Below, piece by piece: positions 61,244-64,000 of a stretch of 64,000 nucleotides of DNA. The stretch covers positions 42,322 to 106,321 of the forward strand of contig JAWLCA010000015.1 in the NCBI GenBank assembly GCA_041687395.1, written 5' to 3'. Each line of letters begins with the position of its first letter. Position 1 is the first letter of the stretch. The notes under the pieces were generated by a model that saw nothing but the letters and a program-made list of their open reading frames with translations, had not been told where the DNA came from and ran no database searches. A program made the translations under genes and the position numbers. This DNA comes from JAWLCA01 sp041687395 (GTDB lineage: Bacteria; Pseudomonadota; Alphaproteobacteria; Rhodobacterales; Rhodobacteraceae).

Positions 61244-61360
61244 TTTACGCGGACCGGCTCAGCACAGCGATATGGCGTCTTCGGGCGTCGTAAGGGCCGC
61301 AGCGTTGTGCTGGCGGAAAAGGGCCGTACGACCGATGCCGTTCCGGCCCCCCGGAGCCAC

Positions 61361-61693
61361 TCAACCGTGCGGCGGTTGATATGCACCCGTGACCTTGCCC
61401 GCCTTCGTCATCGCCGCCATTGCTTCGGCCGAAGTCATCAACTTCGTCGTTGCGGAGGCCGAAACGGTGCCAGCGGATGCGACCGCGGCGGCGCCCGCCA
61501 TCATGACGGTGTCATCGGGGGCTTCGATCAGGCAGACGACATCGTACTGGCCAAAGGCGAAAAACAGGTGATGCAGCTTGCCGCCAAGCGCCTCGATCAG
61601 TTTGCGCGCTGCGGCTTCGCGATCGCTCGGATTGCCGACCATGCTCTTGATGGCGTCGGCGGAGTAGCTCAGTTGATAAAGATAGAATGGCAT
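61361..61693 (-). CDS. GYD domain protein
   Basis: A 110-residue GYD-family protein: YLYQLSYSADAIKSMVGNPSDREAAARKLIEALGGKLHHLFFAFGQYDVVCLIEAPDD is diagnostic (the family is named for a Gly-Tyr-Asp motif, here GQYD). These are ferredoxin-fold proteins of unknown function, often near stress genes. A strong GAGGGAGGATCC ribosome site precedes the ATG. A copy of the putative operator lies 93 bases upstream. Confidence 0.88.
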   Translation of the reverse strand: MPFYLYQLSYSADAIKSMVGNPSDREAAARKLIEALGGKLHHLFFAFGQYDVVCLIEAPDDTVMMAGAAAVASAGTVSASATTKLMTSAEAMAAMTKAGKVTGAYQPPHG

Positions 61694-61785
61694 GGCCGGA
61701 TCCTCCCTCAGAATGGGCTCGCGGCATCATTGCCGTTCATCCCCCTTGACATGCTGGGTGGATCGACACAGCGGCGTCTACAAGA

Positions 61786-61809
61786 GCCGCTAAAAAGATA
61801 TAAATCCGC
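61786..61809. promoter_or_regulatory. Putative operator, copy 2
   Basis: The second copy of the GCTAAAAA...TAAA motif, between the regulator gene and the GYD gene, 93 bases before the GYD start. Spacing and orientation match copy 1 at 61221-61243. Confidence 0.5.
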
Positions 61810-61824
61810 TTCATCTTGTGGATG

Positions 61825-63375
61825 CTACCGCAGCGCCTGCGCAGCCTCCGGCGGTGCGAGGCCCGCGGCGATGCGAAAGAACAGGTCCGCGCGGGCGAGG
61901 TAATCGCGGTTCGAACTCAGCCACCGGCCGCCAAGGCGCGCCGCGACCAGGGCCGGTGCGATCGCCTCGACCCTGCGAAAGGCGGATTGGGCGCGGTCGA
62001 TCCGCCCCGCGCCAACCCAGGCGATGGCGCCAAGAATCAGCGGCGTGGCGCTGTTGGCAGCCTCGGCCAGTGCAGCTTCGGCCGCCTCCGCAGCCTCGGC
62101 ATAGTTTCGAACCGCGAAATGCGTGAAGCCGAGCGCGGCCAGCATCGAGCCACGCGCGGGGTCACGCGGGCTACGCCGCAGCGCGGCTTCGGCCAGTGGC
62201 ACCCCCCTTGCGGCATCGCCGTGGAGCCCCTCATAGAGCCCCAGCCAGCCCAGCGTCACCGCACAGTTGGGGTTCATCTCGTGGGCCAGCCGCAATTCGG
62301 GCAAGCCCACACTCGGGTTCTGGCTCATGAACTGCAAGAGCGCCCGGATGCGCCGCGCGTGGTGATCTGTCGGGTCGGCCGCGATGGCGCGGGTCGCCTC
62401 CGCGATGCCGTCGGTCAGCGTCTTCGGCATGGACGGCGTCGTCGCGTGGTAGGCGTGCCACCAGTTCACCCAAGCCAACACGCGCCAGGCCAGAGCCGAG
62501 CCCGGGTCCCGCGCCAGCGCCTGCCGCGCCAGTTCCGCCACCTGTTCCCGCGGATCGGGATCGTAGGCCATCTCGCCAACCGAAATCGCCGCCCAGCCTC
62601 TCTGCGCCAGACCGTGCGCCGTCAGGTCCTCGGGCGCGCAGATGCGGTTCCGCGTGGCTTCGGCCCGGTCGATCTGCGGCGCTAGGCAGGTGACGACAGC
62701 ACGCGCGACCAGCGCCTGCGTCTCGAAACATTCGGCCATCGCACGGTCGAAATTCTCCGCCCAGACATGCCCGCCGGTCGTCGCATCGATGAGTTGGGCA
62801 GTGACGCGAACCCGGTCAGGCGTCGCCCTTACGCTCCCCTCCACGACATAGCGCACGCCCAGAACGCGTGCGATCTCTCGCAGATCACGCGGCATGTCGC
62901 GATAGACGAAGGCCGAGTTGCGCGCGACGACGAACAGGTCGCGGAACCGCGACAGTTCGGTCGTGATATCCTCGACGAACCCGTCGGCCAGCCAGTCGAG
63001 GCCTGGATCGCCGCCCATGAGCGTGAAGGGCAGCACGACGACCGACGGACGATCGGGAAGCGCCAACGGCGGCGGGTCCGGCGCGACATCAAGGGCAAAG
63101 CGCAGGCCCCGGCCGGCCACGGTGACAATGGCGTTTGCACCGAGAATGCGGCGCAGGTTGGCCACCTGCACGTTCAGATTGTTCTCGCCCACCACTGCTC
63201 CGGGCCAGACCGACGCCATGATCTCGTCCCGCCCGATGACCCTTTCCCGGTTCAAGACCAGCAGCTCCAGAAGATCGAATGCCCGCGCTCCAAGTGCAAC
63301 GACATCGACACCGCGACGAAGCTGCCGCGCCTGAGGCGCGAGAGTGAAATCTGAGAAGCGAAAGGTGTTCATCAT
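61825..63375 (-). CDS. CadC-like winged-helix regulator with TolB-like and TPR domains
   Basis: A 516-residue protein. Residues 1-95 form an OmpR/CadC-type winged helix (LGARAFDLLELLVLNRERVIGRDEIMASVWPG, NLNVQVANLRRILG). Residues about 105-230 are a TolB-like N-terminal segment (SVVVLPF, GLDWLADGFVEDITTELSRF, YVVEGSVRATPDRVRVTAQLIDATTGGHVWAENFDR). The rest is TPR repeats (AAEAAEAALAEA and similar). No membrane segment separates the parts, so it is likely a cytoplasmic one-component regulator. It is just upstream of the GYD gene and the cluster at 53-61 kb and is the probable regulator of both. Confidence 0.9.
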   Translation of the reverse strand: MMNTFRFSDFTLAPQARQLRRGVDVVALGARAFDLLELLVLNRERVIGRDEIMASVWPGAVVGENNLNVQVANLRRILGANAIVTVAGRGLRFALDVAPDPPPLALPDRPSVVVLPFTLMGGDPGLDWLADGFVEDITTELSRFRDLFVVARNSAFVYRDMPRDLREIARVLGVRYVVEGSVRATPDRVRVTAQLIDATTGGHVWAENFDRAMAECFETQALVARAVVTCLAPQIDRAEATRNRICAPEDLTAHGLAQRGWAAISVGEMAYDPDPREQVAELARQALARDPGSALAWRVLAWVNWWHAYHATTPSMPKTLTDGIAEATRAIAADPTDHHARRIRALLQFMSQNPSVGLPELRLAHEMNPNCAVTLGWLGLYEGLHGDAARGVPLAEAALRRSPRDPARGSMLAALGFTHFAVRNYAEAAEAAEAALAEAANSATPLILGAIAWVGAGRIDRAQSAFRRVEAIAPALVAARLGGRWLSSNRDYLARADLFFRIAAGLAPPEAAQALR

Positions 63376-63584
63376 CTGGTTCCGGCATGGAAAGCTGACC
63401 CAACTCTACCAACAAATTTTGTAGAACCGTGCTTTTTTGACTGTTGAGGCAGAGGATGAACTCTATCCAAGTCCCTTCGCTCAGCAACGATCGGTGAACC
63501 GAGTTGTTCGTCGAGAAATCACTGGGGAAATATCTACAATACTTTCAATGAATTGGGGGCCAGAGAAGGTTCGATCTCAGGCCC
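63376..63584. other. 5' region of the regulator, no gene
   Basis: A CTAC/GTAG inverted repeat (about 63402-63423) lies close to the regulator start and might be an autoregulatory site. The rest shows short frames only. Confidence 0.3.
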
Positions 63585-63721
63585 TTTCCCTCCGCCACAT
63601 TCGGACACTGAATCCGTCCAAGGGCCCCGATTGGGGCCTTTTTTCTTTTTGTTTCAAAGGGCGTTGGCAGGACCATCCGCCCTTCGGAGACCGGAAGGTT
63701 GACGCAGAGTGGGTCTCCGAA
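63585..63721 (+). repeat. tRNA-like 3' end, terminator and hairpin, copy 2
   Basis: CTCCGCCA at 63590-63597 preceded by GGTTCGATCTC, as in a tRNA T-arm; a terminator with a GGCCCC/GGGGCC stem (63623-63638) and six T; the shared TTTGTTTCAAAGG; and a perfect 10-bp hairpin TTCGGAGACC (63683-63692) with GGTCTCCGAA (63712-63721). This is the second copy of the module at 11.9-12.05 kb, same orientation, 51.7 kb apart. No complete tRNA is folded upstream. Confidence 0.5.
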
Positions 63722-64000
63722 TGGCCTGTGTCTCTCTTCGAGCGCTCCTCGACGGCCACGGGACGGCGTAAAAAATCCTTGCATTTACAATGGGTTGATG
63801 CGCTCATAGGGTCGTCCCGTTCGCGACATAATCTGATGGCGGAGACCAACACGAAAGCGCAGGACGGTCGGGAGGACGGCTCGGTGGCGGCCGATCCCTA
63901 AGTCGTTCGCTCTGAACAACACTCATGCCATTGATTTTGCGCTGAAACGTTGTGGTTTTTCTCGCCATGACCTGCAGGGTTTTGTAAGATTTCGACCGAA
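63722..64000. other. Right edge, no gene supported
   Basis: A 21-codon frame (63837-63902) starts with ATG but has no family resemblance. No other structure is recognised before the window ends. Confidence 0.35.

Noticed and set aside
1..64000. CRISPR arrays, rRNA genes, complete tRNAs, IS-element transposases
   Set aside because: None were seen: no regularly spaced repeats, no transposase motifs, and only 3'-end-like tRNA fragments.

Overview
The window is GC-rich (the one clearly AT-leaning gene is at 13.2-14.2 kb) and reads as accessory DNA of an alphaproteobacterium, most likely a member of the Rhodobacterales. The pointers are a fragment of a gene-transfer-agent/phage 'megatron' baseplate gene, the phage-associated families DUF2924, DUF3489, DUF6511, DUF6362 and DUF7220, RepB-type ParB proteins, and dense ATGA/TGATG gene overlaps. 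The taxon is an inference; there is no rRNA and no complete tRNA here.

Layout. 0.2-5.2 kb (minus): a coupled operon of a Ser/Thr protein kinase, a type I restriction HsdR subunit and a YgjP-like metallopeptidase, with no HsdM or HsdS in view. Its first codon abuts a baseplate-gene fragment. 5.5-6.7 kb: an unrecognised plus-strand gene. 7.1-10.5 kb (minus): a large serine recombinase followed by two coupled RepB/ParB-like proteins. 10.9-14.2 kb (plus): a small putative DNA-binding protein, a ParDE toxin-antitoxin pair, a DUF3883 nuclease-like protein and an AT-richer DEDDh exonuclease. 14.4-16.8 kb (minus): a second serine recombinase with DUF2924 and two small companions. 17-24.7 kb: a badly eroded prophage (ImmA, helicase and primase fragments joined head to head, then RuvC-like, DUF6362, DUF7220, DUF3489), with a YjhX toxin and a GNAT gene.

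24.7-29.4 kb (plus) is more ordinary: a LysR regulator with a matching dyad just before wrbA, a DsbA-family protein, a DUF1127 mini-protein, a P-loop kinase-like protein, an EamA transporter and a DUF4386 protein. 29.5-43.3 kb is an unusual cluster of hydrolases and membrane proteins in two convergent, translationally coupled runs: three class-C-beta-lactamase-like serine hydrolases, three alpha/beta hydrolases, an M23 peptidase, an amidohydrolase, a zinc-less alcohol-dehydrogenase-like enzyme, a CPBP protease and DUF6544/DUF998 proteins.

43.7-50.3 kb is a copper-handling locus (DUF411, CopA-type ATPase, multicopper oxidase, Met/His/Cys-rich small proteins, cytochrome c), partly damaged: copA has an N-terminal frameshift, and a DUF302 gene and a TVP38 gene have been fused by deletion. 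50.4-51.1 kb is a stranded phage lysis cassette with overlapping i-spanin and o-spanin genes. 51.3-63.4 kb (minus) is a long co-directional cluster: two sulfotransferases, three GNATs, an M19 dipeptidase coupled to a ChaC-type gamma-glutamylcyclotransferase (together a route from glutathione to cysteine plus glycine), two cupins, SnoaL-like proteins, a methyltransferase, a GYD protein and a CadC-like winged-helix/TPR regulator. A shared 23-24 bp motif lies upstream of two of its transcription units.

Two divergent copies of a module of about 150 bp (a CTCCGCCA tRNA-like 3' end, a terminator and a hairpin) lie at 11.9 and 63.6 kb in the same orientation. They may mark old integration ends. Several otherwise good genes carry single-base frameshifts (34.65, 46.57, 56.71 and 58.55 kb), the last two in homopolymer runs, so either decay or sequencing error must be considered.
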